Position numbers and translations under genes: made by a program
Part shown: in pieces, positions 1 through 8,010 of the stretch
How positions within the stretch are numbered: the stretch's first letter is position 1
How the letters are laid out: every line of letters begins with the position of its first letter
Notes under the pieces: model-generated
Databases searched by the model: none
What the model was told of the DNA's origin: nothing
What the model saw: the letters and a program-made list of their open reading frames with translations, nothing else
NCBI GenBank assembly: GCA_036499395.1
Contig: DASYDW010000040.1
Coordinates: 1 to 41,152, forward strand
Length of the DNA: 41,152 bases
Source of the DNA: Pirellulales bacterium
GTDB lineage: Bacteria; Planctomycetota; Planctomycetia; Pirellulales; JACPPG01
Direction: 5' to 3'

Positions 1-139
1 CGATGCATCGCGCAGTCCAGGTCCTCGGGACGGGCGACAGGGCAAGAACTAGACCCATTTGCCGCCGAACGTCGTTAACAAACACAATCGGCCCTCAGGC
101 CGAAATCGGCTAACCACGACTATGCCACAAACGCTGGCC

Positions 140-371
140 TAGTTTCTAGAGGAAAAATTCGTGGGCAGTCGGCAGCGGGCAGTGACGAAGAAACAGAATG
201 ACGAAAGTCTAATGTCGAAAGAAATCTGAAGGGCGGAATGACGAATGGGGTGCCGAAACATTTGCCGCGTTGGTGCAACTCGCAGAACACCGCGCTGCGA
301 CGAGCGCTTCGTCATTCGACATTCCTCATTTTGTTTTCTTTAGACATTTGGAATTAGACATTCGACATTAC
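140..371. repeat. Dispersed intergenic repeat, two inverted copies
   Basis: Non-coding stretch with two related blocks in opposite orientation. The left block (about 186-250) contains GAATGACGAA and CTAATGTCGAAAG; the right block (about 305-371) contains their complements, CTTCGTCATTCGACATT and TTAGACATTCGACATT. A GGCAGTCGGCAGCGGGCAGT unit precedes the left block. The same kinds of unit recur near 757-895 and 1752-1853, so this is a dispersed spacer repeat of the host. The block ends close to the stop codon of the next gene and could form a long imperfect hairpin in read-through RNA. I see no gene in positions 1-383. Confidence 0.6.
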
Positions 372-383
372 CGCTTCGCGGCT

Positions 384-755
384 CTACAGCGCTTTGTCGG
401 CATTGCGGGCGCGGATTTCGGGGAGGGGGTAATCGATGATCGCTAGTCCCTCCTGGCCAGAGAGCTCGCGCAGTCGACGCCAACCGCGGGTGACCAGCAT
501 TTCACGTTCGCGCACATAGGCCCGATCGAGCGCTCGCTTATCAAAAGGCCCCTCGACCACGACCGGCGCGAATTCATCGTCGACAATGAATTGCGCGAGC
601 GCCGGATTGCAGCGGATATGGCGCTCGGCGGTCGTATGCAGCGTCTCGGGATCGATCATCCCGATCACGTAGCGAAGGTACAGATCGCTATCGACGATTT
701 CCTCGACGTCGCCGCCGCACACGTCACAGAGATAGCCTTCTTCGCATTTAGCCAT
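384..755 (-). CDS. Uncharacterised protein with N-terminal CxxC
   Basis: I do not recognise a named family. The 123-aa product is soluble and acidic at its N-terminus, with Cys4, a CDVC knuckle (Cys10/Cys13) and Cys49, so it could hold a metal, although a full four-Cys ribbon is not obvious. The ATG is the only sensible start, but it is preceded within a few bases by the dispersed GGCAGT repeat and has no Shine-Dalgarno, suggesting either leaderless translation or a repeat inserted right at the start. It points the same way as dapB and thrC but is separated from dapB by about 200 bp of repeat-rich spacer, so it is probably a separate unit. Confidence 0.6.
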   Translation of the reverse strand: MAKCEEGYLCDVCGGDVEEIVDSDLYLRYVIGMIDPETLHTTAERHIRCNPALAQFIVDDEFAPVVVEGPFDKRALDRAYVREREMLVTRGWRRLRELSGQEGLAIIDYPLPEIRARNADKAL

Positions 756-756
756 T

Positions 757-895
757 AGAAGTCGGCAGAGGGCAGTTGGTTGGCGGGAAGAAAGTACTCG
801 GTAACCGGTAGCCAGTAGTCGGTCGTCGGTAGCTAGACACGATCGAGTGCGTTTTTAGAACCCCTCTCCCTCTGGGTGAGGGCAGCGTGAGGGAC
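757..895. repeat. Dispersed intergenic repeat cluster between hypothetical gene and dapB
   Basis: The spacer is made of short degenerate units (AGTCGGCAGAGGGCAGTTGG, then GTAACCGGTAGCCAGTAGTC and close variants) followed at about 862-893 by CCCTCTCCCTCTGGGTGAGG with a GCAGCGTGAGGG tail. The latter can fold on itself (CCCTC...GAGGG) and lies just beyond the dapB stop codon, so it may also act as a 3' end structure. Related units occur at 140-371 and 1752-1853. Confidence 0.55.
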
Positions 896-959
896 GATGC
901 GATCGGATCGTGCAGCTAATCCGCGCGTCGATTTCAAATCACCGCCCAACTACCGCATT

Positions 960-1751
960 CTACAGTCCCAGCACGTCGCCGATGCCGTACAGGCCGATCG
1001 GTTTGCCGGCCAAGAATCGTGCCGCACTCAACGCGCCGTGGGCGTAGCAGTCGCGATTGGTCGCCCGGACGGTGATTTCCATGGTCTCGCCCAACAGGCC
1101 GAAGATGATCGTGTGCTCGCCGGGATTGTCGCCGGTCCGGACGGCGTGAAAGCCGATTTCGCCATGCGGGCGAGCGCCAGGCCGGCCTTCGCGACCATGC
1201 TGCTGGTGCTTCTGCCCCATCTCGCCGGCAATGATCTCGCCGAATCGGAGCGCCGTGCCGCTGGGGGCATCTTCCTTAAAACGATGATGCCGCTCGATGA
1301 TTTCAACGTCCGCGCCGGTTGGATGATCCTTAAGCGCCGCGGCGGCCACGCCTGACAGTTTCATCGCCAGGTTCACGGCCAGGCTCATGCTGGGGGACCA
1401 GAGCAGCGGAATCTTCGTGGCGGCCGCTTTGACGTCAGCCAGTTGGGCAGCTTCGAGTCCGGTCGTCGCCACGACCAGCGGCAACTTCTTGTCGACGCAC
1501 GTTTTGGTGATCGCCACGGCGCCGGCGGGGCTCGAAAAATCGATCACCACATCGGCCGGCACGTCGAGCGTACTGCTCAGCTTCACGCCGAGCGGGCTGA
1601 CCCCGGCCAACGGTCCGGCGTCCTGTCCGAGTTGCGCGTGGCCCGCCCGATCGATCGCCGCAACGATCTGCAAATCCTTTTCGGCCGCGGCCAGCGCAAT
1701 CAAGCGTTGTCCCATGCGGCCCGCGGCTCCGTGAATGGCAATGCGTGTCAT
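960..1751 (-). CDS. dapB: 4-hydroxy-tetrahydrodipicolinate reductase
   Basis: Reduces 4-hydroxy-tetrahydrodipicolinate to tetrahydrodipicolinate with NAD(P)H in the cytoplasm, on the diaminopimelate/lysine pathway that supplies peptidoglycan and protein. The 263-aa length fits the family. Visible motifs are the Rossmann glycine loop GAAGRMG (residues 8-14), VIDFSSPAG (69-77), the TTG turn (96-98), SPSMSLAVN (119-127) and the signature HHRFKEDAPSGTA (155-167), whose His155 and Lys159 match the catalytic pair; the tail is GIGDVLGL. It lies downstream of thrC on the same strand, both belonging to the aspartate family, though about 100 bp of repeat spacer separates them, so co-transcription is possible but unproven. 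Confidence 0.97.
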   Translation of the reverse strand: MTRIAIHGAAGRMGQRLIALAAAEKDLQIVAAIDRAGHAQLGQDAGPLAGVSPLGVKLSSTLDVPADVVIDFSSPAGAVAITKTCVDKKLPLVVATTGLEAAQLADVKAAATKIPLLWSPSMSLAVNLAMKLSGVAAAALKDHPTGADVEIIERHHRFKEDAPSGTALRFGEIIAGEMGQKHQQHGREGRPGARPHGEIGFHAVRTGDNPGEHTIIFGLLGETMEITVRATNRDCYAHGALSAARFLAGKPIGLYGIGDVLGL

Positions 1752-1853
1752 AGCAGGCAGTTGGCTGAGGGCAGTTGGCAGTGAATGAATTCGGCAAGCA
1801 GTTATGAAGGAAGCGGACCGAGCAGTTTCTTACTGCCCACCGCCTACTGCTCA
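1752..1853. repeat. Dispersed GGCAGT/ACTGCC spacer repeat between dapB and thrC
   Basis: The spacer holds AGGCAGTTGGCTGAGGGCAG on the left and its complementary flavour, ACTGCCCACCGCCTACTGCT, on the right, which would let the two halves pair. It starts directly at the dapB initiation codon and leaves no room for an ordinary Shine-Dalgarno site. It is the third locus of this repeat family in the first 1.9 kb. Confidence 0.5.
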
Positions 1854-3257
1854 CTAACTATAGAGTTGAATCGCTTTGACGATTTCGTCGAAGTCGTTGG
1901 GCACGGCGACGGCGCGGTTGGCGTAAGCGGCCCGTTGCACGCCCCGGCTTCCGAGCACCTCGTTGAACTTGTCTTGATCGGTCGTGTGATAGGCCACGGT
2001 GGCAGTCGGATCCTTCAACTGGTGGCCCGTCAGGATGCAGACCACGCGTTCGTTGGCGCCAATGACGCCTTCGTGACGAAGCAATCTTGCACCGGCGACG
2101 CTCGCGGCGCTGGCCGGTTCGCAGCCCAGCCCACCGGCGCCGACCTGGGCCTTGGCGTCCATGATTTCCTGGTCCGAAACCTCGCGGACCACGCCGTCGC
2201 ATGTTTCCAGGGCACGCAAACACTTGTTAAGGTTCACGGGCCGATTGATTTCGATGGCGCTGGCAATTGTCGAAGCCCGGCGTCCTAGGCGATCGAGCTC
2301 GCCGTAATACGTTTCGACGACGTCGACATTGGGCGTGCCGTCGTTCCAACGCACGCCGCGGCGATCGTATAGTTCGTACAGCGTATTGGCGCCGGCCGCA
2401 TTGATCACCGCCAATCGTGGCACGCGATCGATCAGACCAAGGTCGCGCAGCTCGGAGAAGGCCTTGCCGAAGGCGCTCGAGTTGCCGAGGTTTCCGCCCG
2501 GCACTACGATCCAGTCAGGGACCTGCCAGCGCAGCCCTTCCAGGACCCGGTACATGATCGTTTTCTGCCCTTCCAGCCGGAAGGGATTCACGCTGTTGAC
2601 CAGGTAGATGCCCAGTTCGCGCGAGGCTTCTTTGACGCGCGCCATGGCGTCGTCGAAGTCGCCTGCAATTTGCACCGTCAGCGCGCCATAATCGAGGGCC
2701 TGCGATAGCTTGCCGTAGGAGATCTTGCCCGTGCCGATGAAGATGACCGCCTTCATCAACTTCGTCACTGAGCAGTAGGCCGCCAGCGAGGCGCTAGTAT
2801 TGCCGGTCGAAGCACAGGCCGCGCGGCTGGCCCCGATCGTGCGGGCGTGCGTGAACGCGGCCGACATGCCGTTATCTTTGAAGCTGCCTGAGGGGTTCAT
2901 CCCCTCATATTCCAGGTACAGCCGGTCGGGCTGCAAACCGACGAAGCGGGCGACCGAGGGGGCCAACTGCAAAAGGGTCTGCCCTTCGCCGATCGTGACG
3001 ATTTGCGACAACGGGGCGAACGGCAGCAGCTCATGAAAGCGCCACACGCCGCTCAGGCAGAGCGGATCGAATCGGCGCGACCATTTCTCTTCGAAGTAGG
3101 CCAGCGACGTGGGGGGGCGCAGCCGGTCCCAGTCGTAAACGACGTCCAGCAGATCGCCACACGCCTCGCATTGGACCCGGACCTCGTCGATGCCGTAGGT
3201 CGTCCCGCAGCGCGGCGAGATGCATTTCTGGAAGGCGAGATCGGTCTTCGCTGCCAC
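1854..3257 (-). CDS. thrC: Threonine synthase
   Basis: PLP enzyme converting O-phosphohomoserine to threonine. The 467-aa product has the fold-type II PLP signature [12 protein letters not shown] (121-132) with Lys127 as the expected Schiff-base lysine, then [18 protein letters not shown] and a glycine-rich phosphate-binding loop [16 protein letters not shown]. An N-terminal zinc-ribbon-like segment (Cys12, Cys17, Cys30, Cys33) is typical of the longer bacterial threonine synthases that begin with a rubredoxin-like knuckle. An upstream start would add only low-complexity residues, so the MAAKTD start is preferred. Neighbouring dapB shares the aspartate semialdehyde origin of its substrate. 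Confidence 0.95.
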   Translation of the reverse strand: MAAKTDLAFQKCISPRCGTTYGIDEVRVQCEACGDLLDVVYDWDRLRPPTSLAYFEEKWSRRFDPLCLSGVWRFHELLPFAPLSQIVTIGEGQTLLQLAPSVARFVGLQPDRLYLEYEGMNPSGSFKDNGMSAAFTHARTIGASRAACASTGNTSASLAAYCSVTKLMKAVIFIGTGKISYGKLSQALDYGALTVQIAGDFDDAMARVKEASRELGIYLVNSVNPFRLEGQKTIMYRVLEGLRWQVPDWIVVPGGNLGNSSAFGKAFSELRDLGLIDRVPRLAVINAAGANTLYELYDRRGVRWNDGTPNVDVVETYYGELDRLGRRASTIASAIEINRPVNLNKCLRALETCDGVVREVSDQEIMDAKAQVGAGGLGCEPASAASVAGARLLRHEGVIGANERVVCILTGHQLKDPTATVAYHTTDQDKFNEVLGSRGVQRAAYANRAVAVPNDFDEIVKAIQLYS

Positions 3258-3364
3258 GCTAATTGCTGACGCCTCCGGCGGTTTGGCGCGTCAACGACGC
3301 GCAAGAGAAATAGTCTACGCCAGGGTCGTCAGAGCATCAAGTTCGGACGATTGCCGGTGGTGCG

Positions 3365-3739
3365 TCAGTCTGAAATTATCTCAGGGTGCTCGACGGTCAA
3401 AATGCTGACGCACTGATCGTCAACAAGCAGGTATTCTCGCAGCCCTTTGACGACAACGTGAGAGTTAAAAAGCGGTCGCTTTTTCTCCAGTTCAAGCCAT
3501 CCTCCTTGCTCAACCTCGTAGAGCCATCCGTTGCCCTCGTGGTAATTATCCCAGAACTCGCATAGATCGCGCTCGTCCAATACGCGAAACCATACCGGAT
3601 TATGAAAGATGACTCGTAACGTGGATGGTCCCACCGCCTGAATCCGAATTACTAAGTCCCCGTCAAATTCAATGGATTGAATTTCGGTTCGCTTGAAGCG
3701 AGCAGCGGGCGGAAATGGCAGGCATTTGGGCTGGTTCAT
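3365..3739 (-). CDS. Uncharacterised 124-aa protein
   Basis: No family recognised. The product is a soluble alternating beta-type sequence rich in aromatic residues (NPVWFRVLDERDLCEFWDNY and a central GNGWLYEVEQGGWLELEK), ending in an acidic tail. It has no signal peptide or membrane segment. Its ATG is preceded by GGGGGC and then by TATCATGGGGG, which resembles the leader repeat seen before the next small genes upstream, so it seems to belong to the same run of small minus-strand genes. Immunity-type or small regulatory proteins often look like this, but nothing here proves a role. Confidence 0.6.
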   Translation of the reverse strand: MNQPKCLPFPPAARFKRTEIQSIEFDGDLVIRIQAVGPSTLRVIFHNPVWFRVLDERDLCEFWDNYHEGNGWLYEVEQGGWLELEKKRPLFNSHVVVKGLREYLLVDDQCVSILTVEHPEIISD

Positions 3740-3815
3740 GCCCCCATGATATACCGCAGGATGGGCGCATGAAAAAGCCGCCCTGAGGGGTTGTGGGGCA
3801 TTCTGAAATCAGGAA

Positions 3816-4022
3816 TTAACCATATATGCTGACGAGGAAATAGAACAACGCGGAAGCGATCGCCTCGGTGGCCGCAAATAAGACCAAGAGTGTCAAACTT
3901 GCCTGTTTGCGGCCGAGCAAAAAGCCCGCAAAACCAATGGGAATCCATATCGGGCTAAGGGCAATAATTAGAAACCAAGCCTCCGCGCCGATACTGCGAG
4001 CGACGAACCTTATTGCCGCCAA
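3816..4022 (-). CDS. Small membrane protein, 5' end uncertain
   Basis: The translated part has hydrophobic segments WFLIIALSPIWIPIGFAGFL and LLVLFAATEAIASALFYFLV, so at least two membrane helices. The start given is a TTG. The reading frame stays open upstream to a stop near 4125 and encodes a further convincing helix (SLATAFLVITFGAITLAA) preceded by basic residues, yet contains no ATG, GTG or TTG start there. Either translation begins at a non-standard codon near 4070-4080, just after an AGGAAA, or the original start has been lost. Family not recognised; short membrane proteins of this kind are common among planctomycete orphan genes. Confidence 0.45.
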   Translation of the reverse strand: MAAIRFVARSIGAEAWFLIIALSPIWIPIGFAGFLLGRKQASLTLLVLFAATEAIASALFYFLVSIYG

Positions 4023-4085
4023 CGTGATGGCACCGAACGTGATGACGAGAAACGCGGTGGCAAGCGAAAGATGAAGTTTCCTGCC

Positions 4086-4190
4086 GCGATGGTACCTGGC
4101 GGGATGGTTACGGACGAACGCAGCCTAGACATCGCCGATTGCAGAACGACCAGCTACCCATCGCCAATGGTGGTCAGTTTGAAGCTTGAA
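4086..4190. repeat. Leader repeat copy 1 (divergent)
   Basis: Starts with GATGGTACCTGGCGGGATGG and ends with CCATCGCCAATGGTGGTCAG. Both ends resemble copy 2 (ATGATACCCGGCGGGAGGGA ... CCCAATCGCAGTCAGTTTGA), including the shared TCAGTTTGA edge. It lies upstream of the small membrane-protein gene on the minus strand. Confidence 0.5.
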
Positions 4191-4203
4191 GTCCAAAGGC
4201 TAT

Positions 4204-4431
4204 TCACCCGAGCAAGCGTTGTCGGGCACGCTCAACGGCATGGAGGAAGTCGCACAATTCGACGCTGTGCAAGATTGCCGCCTCGTTCAATCCAGGGCCG
4301 GGCGTTTCAAGCATGATCGTTCCGTCATCGCATGAAAGGCGAGCAAAAAACTTACCGCGAAAATAGATCTCGGCGAACAGGCCGTCGTAGTCAGGCTCGC
4401 TCGCAAGAATGATCTCGGCTTCGCTCATCAT
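4204..4431 (-). CDS. Uncharacterised 75-aa protein
   Basis: No family recognised. The short soluble product reads as beta-rich in the middle (LFAEIYFRGKFFARLSC) with a helical C-terminus (LHSVELCDFLHAVERARQRLL). Two consecutive ATG codons open the frame; the second starts MSEAEI, matching the style of the upstream neighbour (MSKINE). The start codon abuts leader repeat copy 2. Codon use and composition match the surrounding chromosomal genes, so this is probably a real small gene rather than a shadow, though there is no homology-type evidence. Confidence 0.5.
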   Translation of the reverse strand: MMSEAEIILASEPDYDGLFAEIYFRGKFFARLSCDDGTIMLETPGPGLNEAAILHSVELCDFLHAVERARQRLLG

Positions 4432-4433
4432 TC

Positions 4434-4510
4434 TATGATACCCGGCGGGAGGGACGGCTTGGAAATCGCAGACTCAACTACTGCCCAATCGCAGTCAGTT
4501 TGAGGTTGGC
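4434..4510. repeat. Leader repeat copy 2
   Basis: Contains ATGATACCCGGCGGGAGGGA followed by CGGCTTGGAAATC, which matches copy 3 almost base for base, then CCCAATCGCAGTCAGTTTGA shared with copy 1. It lies directly upstream of a small minus-strand gene start. Confidence 0.7.
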
Positions 4511-4512
4511 GA

Positions 4513-4770
4513 TCAGGAAAACCTGTGGTGGTCTCGCCGGAGTTCATCGGCCCAAGCACGCAACTGTTCGGCGTGTACACCGGGGAATGTTGAAGGATTT
4601 TCCGGTTCTATTTCGAGCCGGACGAGTCGGACGCGGACCGATTCGAGCAATGTGTCGTGGTAATGCTCAATGACGAATCGCGACCAATTCTCTTTATCCA
4701 AGTGACCGGCGGCCAACGCAGTCAGGAAAGTGGCAAAATCTTCGCGAAGTGATTCGTTGATTTTACTCAT
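4513..4770 (-). CDS. Uncharacterised 85-aa protein
   Basis: Family not recognised. I use the ATG starting MSKINESLRE because it sits at the same distance from the leader repeat as the start of the neighbouring gene; the longer frame to 4878 would translate the repeat itself and overlap the next gene upstream. The product is mostly helical and charged, ending LRAWADELRRDHHRFS. It has no membrane segment and no cysteine motif. It may form one transcription unit with the following small genes on the minus strand. Confidence 0.5.
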   Translation of the reverse strand: MSKINESLREDFATFLTALAAGHLDKENWSRFVIEHYHDTLLESVRVRLVRLEIEPENPSTFPGVHAEQLRAWADELRRDHHRFS

Positions 4771-4772
4771 CA

Positions 4773-4850
4773 CCCCATGATAGCCGGCGGGAGGGGCGGC
4801 TTGGAAATCTCGGACCGCACCACGACCCCATCGCCGGATGTGAGTTAACT
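4773..4850. repeat. Leader repeat copy 3
   Basis: Contains ATGATAGCCGGCGGGAGGGG then CGGCTTGGAAATC, matching copy 2 with very few differences, and then CCCCATCGCCGGATGTGAG as a weaker counterpart of the right half. It lies directly upstream of a minus-strand start. A shorter resemblance (CCATGATATACCGCAGGATG) is found at 3744-3763, upstream of the 124-aa gene. Confidence 0.7.
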
Positions 4851-5249
4851 CGGGTCGGTTGTCGGTCGTAGGTGCCAATCAGCGCCGCATTCCAGGCATT
4901 GCTGGGCTAACGGGGCTCGTAATGGCTTTCCGCAATGCGAACACAGGACGACGGGCCGCTCCGTTACCTTTTTCGGTACGAGTTTGACATCTGCGCCATC
5001 CAAGCTTTGCCGCAGGAGATCGAGAAAATCGGTTGTGCCCAGGAGCGCCCGATAGCGGACCACCTGCTGGGCAATGACACGGCGACCGTCACTGCCGCGC
5101 ACTAAGGCGTCTTGGTAGCCCGACCACCCACGCCAGCGCTCCTTGGCCCGGCGCAGCGTGTCAAATGCCAATATTGTCTTTTCCTGCATGACGGTTCGCC
5201 CCATGTGGTAATTGTCTTCGGCAGGAGGGCAGATTTCTGGGGGCCGCAT
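4845..5249 (-). CDS. Uncharacterised protein with C-terminal zinc ribbon
   Basis: The N-terminal two thirds are helical and basic, without a recognised domain. Near the C-terminus CSHCGKPL and CLECGADW give four cysteines spaced as a zinc ribbon, so a nucleic-acid or protein-binding role is plausible. Three candidate starts exist (MRPPEI, MGRTVM, MQEKTI); none has a clear Shine-Dalgarno site and the longest is listed. The last codons run into leader repeat copy 3. It is the first gene of the run of small minus-strand genes. Confidence 0.55.
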   Translation of the reverse strand: MRPPEICPPAEDNYHMGRTVMQEKTILAFDTLRRAKERWRGWSGYQDALVRGSDGRRVIAQQVVRYRALLGTTDFLDLLRQSLDGADVKLVPKKVTERPVVLCSHCGKPLRAPLAQQCLECGADWHLRPTTDPS

Positions 5250-5371
5250 CCGTCGTTGTATTGCTTGATCACCCGCGGCTGTCGCTGGCAGAATCCGTCT
5301 ACCACATTGAGGGTGACGGTATGTCCTTTAGATTGCGGACCTAAGCGCCAAACTCTAAAAACACTGTCAGA

Positions 5372-5512
5372 ATGAGTAACCTACTGGCAGTGGATCTGTT
5401 CATCCACGACACGTATTTCATCGTTGGTTGGCCGCAGGCGGCGATCCTAGGAATCGCGCTGCTCGCCATCCCGGCCGGCATCGCCTGGGCTGTCGCACGT
5501 AGTCGGCGATAG
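5372..5512 (+). CDS. 46-aa membrane miniprotein with IHDTYFIV motif
   Basis: A short frame with one strong hydrophobic helix (AAILGIALLAIPAGIAWAVA) and a basic end, ARSRR, which predicts a single-pass inner-membrane protein with the C-terminus inside. Before the helix it reads LFIHDTYFIVGW. This recalls the HDTYFVVAHFHY stretch of haem-copper oxidase subunit I, but the haem-binding histidines after VV are absent (GWPQ instead). No ribosome-binding site is obvious. It could be a real miniprotein or a degraded fragment; the chemistry of the sequence favours a translated product. Confidence 0.45.
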   Translation: MSNLLAVDLFIHDTYFIVGWPQAAILGIALLAIPAGIAWAVARSRR

Positions 5513-5679
5513 GCCTAGCGCAATCGCCGCTGGCAAGCGGCGGGACTTTGTAGCTACTGCGCGATCTGTTCCACCGGCTAAATGGCAATTTGACAGCCGT
5601 TTTGAGGCGTTTACAATGGAAAGTCTCTGCACACCGCACGCGGGGTCCGTTGAGAGATTTCTGCCGGAGATTGCCTCAG

Positions 5680-6051
5680 ATGAAGAAGGCCGAGTCGAAA
5701 GTCTACAAGGAACGGCTGCTGGCACTGCGGTCCCGACTCCGCGGGGAAGTGAATCAGCTGGCGAATGCCGCTTTGAAGAAGAACCGCCCTGACGGGGCCG
5801 GTGACCAGTCGTCGATGCCCATTCACATGGCCGACCTGGGAAGCGACAATTTCGAGCAGGAATTCACCCTGTCGCTGATGGAAAACGAAGAGGATACGCT
5901 AGTGGCCATCGAGTCGGCCCTCGAGCGGATCGAGGACTGCACCTACGGCCAGTGCGAGGAATGCGGGGTCAAGATCCCCAAAGCCCGCCTGAACGCGATC
6001 CCCTACGCTCCGCTGTGCGTCAAATGTGCGTCGCAGCTCGAGCGGCGCTAG
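5680..6051 (+). CDS. DksA/TraR-type C4 zinc-finger protein
   Basis: Small regulator of the DksA/TraR family, whose members enter the RNA polymerase secondary channel or act as general zinc-finger regulators. The 123-aa product has a charged coiled-coil-like N-terminal region and a C-terminal C4 finger, Cys92 and Cys95 in CEECG and Cys113 and Cys116 in CVKC, with the family sequence IPKARLNAIPYAPLC between them. The start MKKAESK follows a GGAGA at a good distance; a longer frame upstream has no such support. In planctomycetes this gene is often adjacent to lspA, as here. True DksA function (ppGpp co-regulation) cannot be inferred from sequence alone. Confidence 0.85.
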   Translation: MKKAESKVYKERLLALRSRLRGEVNQLANAALKKNRPDGAGDQSSMPIHMADLGSDNFEQEFTLSLMENEEDTLVAIESALERIEDCTYGQCEECGVKIPKARLNAIPYAPLCVKCASQLERR

Positions 6052-6388
6052 TTTCCCGCGGCGGGATTTCCGGCGGCTAAGATACCCCAGCTTGGCTTCG
6101 GCGCCTCGCTGGTTGATCTTTTACCCGCGCTGCCAGCGTCGCCGATGCCCAGCCTGCCGGGCTAGGCATTGTCTCGTGATTTCGCCCCCGGCGACGAGCC
6201 CATTCACCGCTAGCCGACCTCCTCCGCGCCGAGGATGCGAATCGATCCCCCCCCCAGCGGTGCTCCGCCGCTCGCGATCTTGACGCAGGGGCCTCGATAG
6301 CCCTAAGGTCGTAGCATTCACGTGGCGAAGGCGGGTAGAGTCCGCCGGTTTCGCCTGGTTCATCGCGAAAAACAGAGACCGACCTGCC
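6052..6388. other. Spacer without a visible gene
   Basis: GC-rich stretch between the zinc-finger gene and lspA. It contains a short C-run (about 6247-6256) followed by AGCGGTGCTCCGCCGCT, which can fold weakly, and no convincing coding frame or ribosome-binding site. It presumably carries the lspA promoter. Confidence 0.4.
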
Positions 6389-6955
6389 ATGAAGCGGGTT
6401 CCCCTGAATCGATACCTGGTGTTCGTCACGATCGCGGCTATCGGCTGCGCGGTCGACCTGGCGACCAAGCATTGGGTGTTTGGCTGGCTGGGCATGCCCC
6501 GCCACGACGAGTTCAAAGTCTGGTGGATCTGGGAGCCGTACTTCGGCCTGCAAACCAGCACGAATCAGGGAGCCCTGTTTGGAGTCGGACAGGGCAAAGT
6601 CTGGCTGTTTGCCGTCGCGTCGTTCGTCGCACTAGTGGGAATCAGCTATTGGCTGTTCGTCGCCGGCGCCGCGCGCGACTGGCTGCTGACCGTGGCGCTG
6701 GCGGTTGTGATGGGGGGAGTGTTAGGCAATTTGCACGATCGGCTGGGATTGTGGGCCATCCCGGAAATGCCGGGGGCGCGCATGCATGCCGTCCGCGATT
6801 GGATTCTCTTTCAGTGGCCCCCCTGGCAGTGGCCCAATTTCAATATCGCCGACAGCCTCCTCGTCAGCGGGGGTGCCTTGCTGTTCGTCCACGCTTTGAC
6901 GCAACCGGCGCGCGGTGATCAAAAACACGCCACGCCCGCCAATCATCACGCGTGA
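6389..6955 (+). CDS. lspA: Lipoprotein signal peptidase (signal peptidase II)
   Basis: Inner-membrane aspartyl protease that cleaves the signal peptide of diacylglyceryl-modified prolipoproteins. Four hydrophobic segments are visible (about 10-30, 70-92, 98-115, 155-172). Family motifs are present: NQGALFG (59-65), the GGVLGNLHDRL stretch with catalytic Asp117, and FNIADS with the second catalytic Asp155. The 188-aa length slightly exceeds the Escherichia coli enzyme because of an insertion around 120-148 (containing MPGARMHAVRDWI), which I infer is a lineage feature. A frame overlapping it on the same strand is a shadow. Confidence 0.95.
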   Translation: MKRVPLNRYLVFVTIAAIGCAVDLATKHWVFGWLGMPRHDEFKVWWIWEPYFGLQTSTNQGALFGVGQGKVWLFAVASFVALVGISYWLFVAGAARDWLLTVALAVVMGGVLGNLHDRLGLWAIPEMPGARMHAVRDWILFQWPPWQWPNFNIADSLLVSGGALLFVHALTQPARGDQKHATPANHHA

Positions 6956-7195
6956 CGAAAAACCTCGAAAATTACTCGGATTCGGCGCAAGAGAGATTGA
7001 TTTTGCATGCGGATTGCGGGTATTAAGGAACGGGGATGCCCAAAGGTAGTAACTTCGATTTCGTTGTTGCCGACCTTGGGCTGGACTGCAACACATGCGC
7101 ACGCCGGTTAAAGTCAGACTTTCTCGCGGGCAAGACGGGGGCCCGCTGAGGGCGCCGTGGCGCATGGGCAAACGGAAAGAATCCGGGGCCACATC

Positions 7196-7645
7196 ATGAA
7201 GCTGTCGCGCACCGTCGTCTACGCGATCCAGGCAACTTTGCAATTGGCGCAGTCGAAGACTGGCGCGCCGGTTCCTTGCAGTCAGCTTGCCGCTAGTAAC
7301 GCGATGCCGGAGCGTTTTCTGCTGCAGATCCTTCGCAGCCTGGTGACGCATGGGATCCTCAGTTCGACGCGCGGTGTCGTGGGAGGCTACATGCTGCAGC
7401 GCCGCCCGCAGGACGTCACGGTGCTGGATCTGCTCGAAGCAATCGAAGGCCCGTTGACGGCCAGCGTACCTTCGAACGGCTCACTGGCCGAGTACACGTT
7501 GACGAAGCTGCAAAAGACTCTGGAGGATGTGACCGCTGCAAAGCGTCACGAGCTGAGCCAGATCACGCTGGCGGATCTGCTGCCTCCGGAGGACCCCCAG
7601 GCAAACCCTCCTAGCCCGCCGGCCGCCGTCAATAAAACGTGCTAA
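7196..7645 (+). CDS. Rrf2-family winged-helix transcription regulator
   Basis: The N-terminal MKLSRTVVYAIQATLQLAQ, PCSQLAASNAMPERFLLQIL recognition region and the GILSSTRGVVGGYML wing match the Rrf2 family (IscR, NsrR, CymR relatives). IscR/NsrR-type members hold an iron-sulphur cluster with three cysteines in the middle region; here only Cys28 and the terminal Cys are present, so cluster binding is unlikely and it is closer to the cluster-free CymR-like type. The start MKLSRT is chosen by family length; the frame is open for 13 more codons. The proline-rich tail (PPEDPQANPPSPP) is probably disordered. No target is evident. Confidence 0.85.
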   Translation: MKLSRTVVYAIQATLQLAQSKTGAPVPCSQLAASNAMPERFLLQILRSLVTHGILSSTRGVVGGYMLQRRPQDVTVLDLLEAIEGPLTASVPSNGSLAEYTLTKLQKTLEDVTAAKRHELSQITLADLLPPEDPQANPPSPPAAVNKTC

Positions 7646-7897
7646 GGGGCAAAACCCCAAGCACGCAAGAACCGCCTCGCCGGCGTCGAGCAACCAGAGA
7701 TCTGATACTCTTCCGGCCACGGTCCCCGCACCAGGGGACTTAGTCCTAGCGCCGCGGACGCGCTGTAGCAAGCCACTCCGCACCTCGCGATCACGACAAA
7801 TACACCGCCTATGCCGGGCTTTTGACAAGGCACGTAACCAAACCTAGAATTCAGCCCATTCGTGGGACTCAGCAGGCGGCCTGTTTGGTCGCATTCT

Positions 7898-7970
7898 GGG
7901 GCGGTAGCTCAGTTGGGAGAGCGCTGCGTTCGCAATGCAGAGGTCGAGGGTTCGACTCCCTTCCGCTCCA
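7898..7970 (+). tRNA. tRNA-Ala(CGC)
   Basis: A complete cloverleaf can be drawn: acceptor GGGGCGG with CCGCTCC, D stem GCTC/GAGC, anticodon stem CTGCG/TGCAG with loop TTCGCAA (anticodon CGC at 7931-7933, decoding GCG), T stem GAGGG/CCCTT with loop TTCGACT, and discriminator A. CCA is not encoded. It is the integration target of the adjacent element: the integrase gene begins 143 bp downstream in the same orientation and the 3' half of the tRNA is intact. Confidence 0.97.
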
Positions 7971-8010
7971 CTATACAGCGTAAAGACTTGCGTTAACTCA
8001 AAACGACCGA

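Noticed and set aside
897..1355. 152-aa plus-strand frame
   Set aside because: Antisense shadow of dapB.
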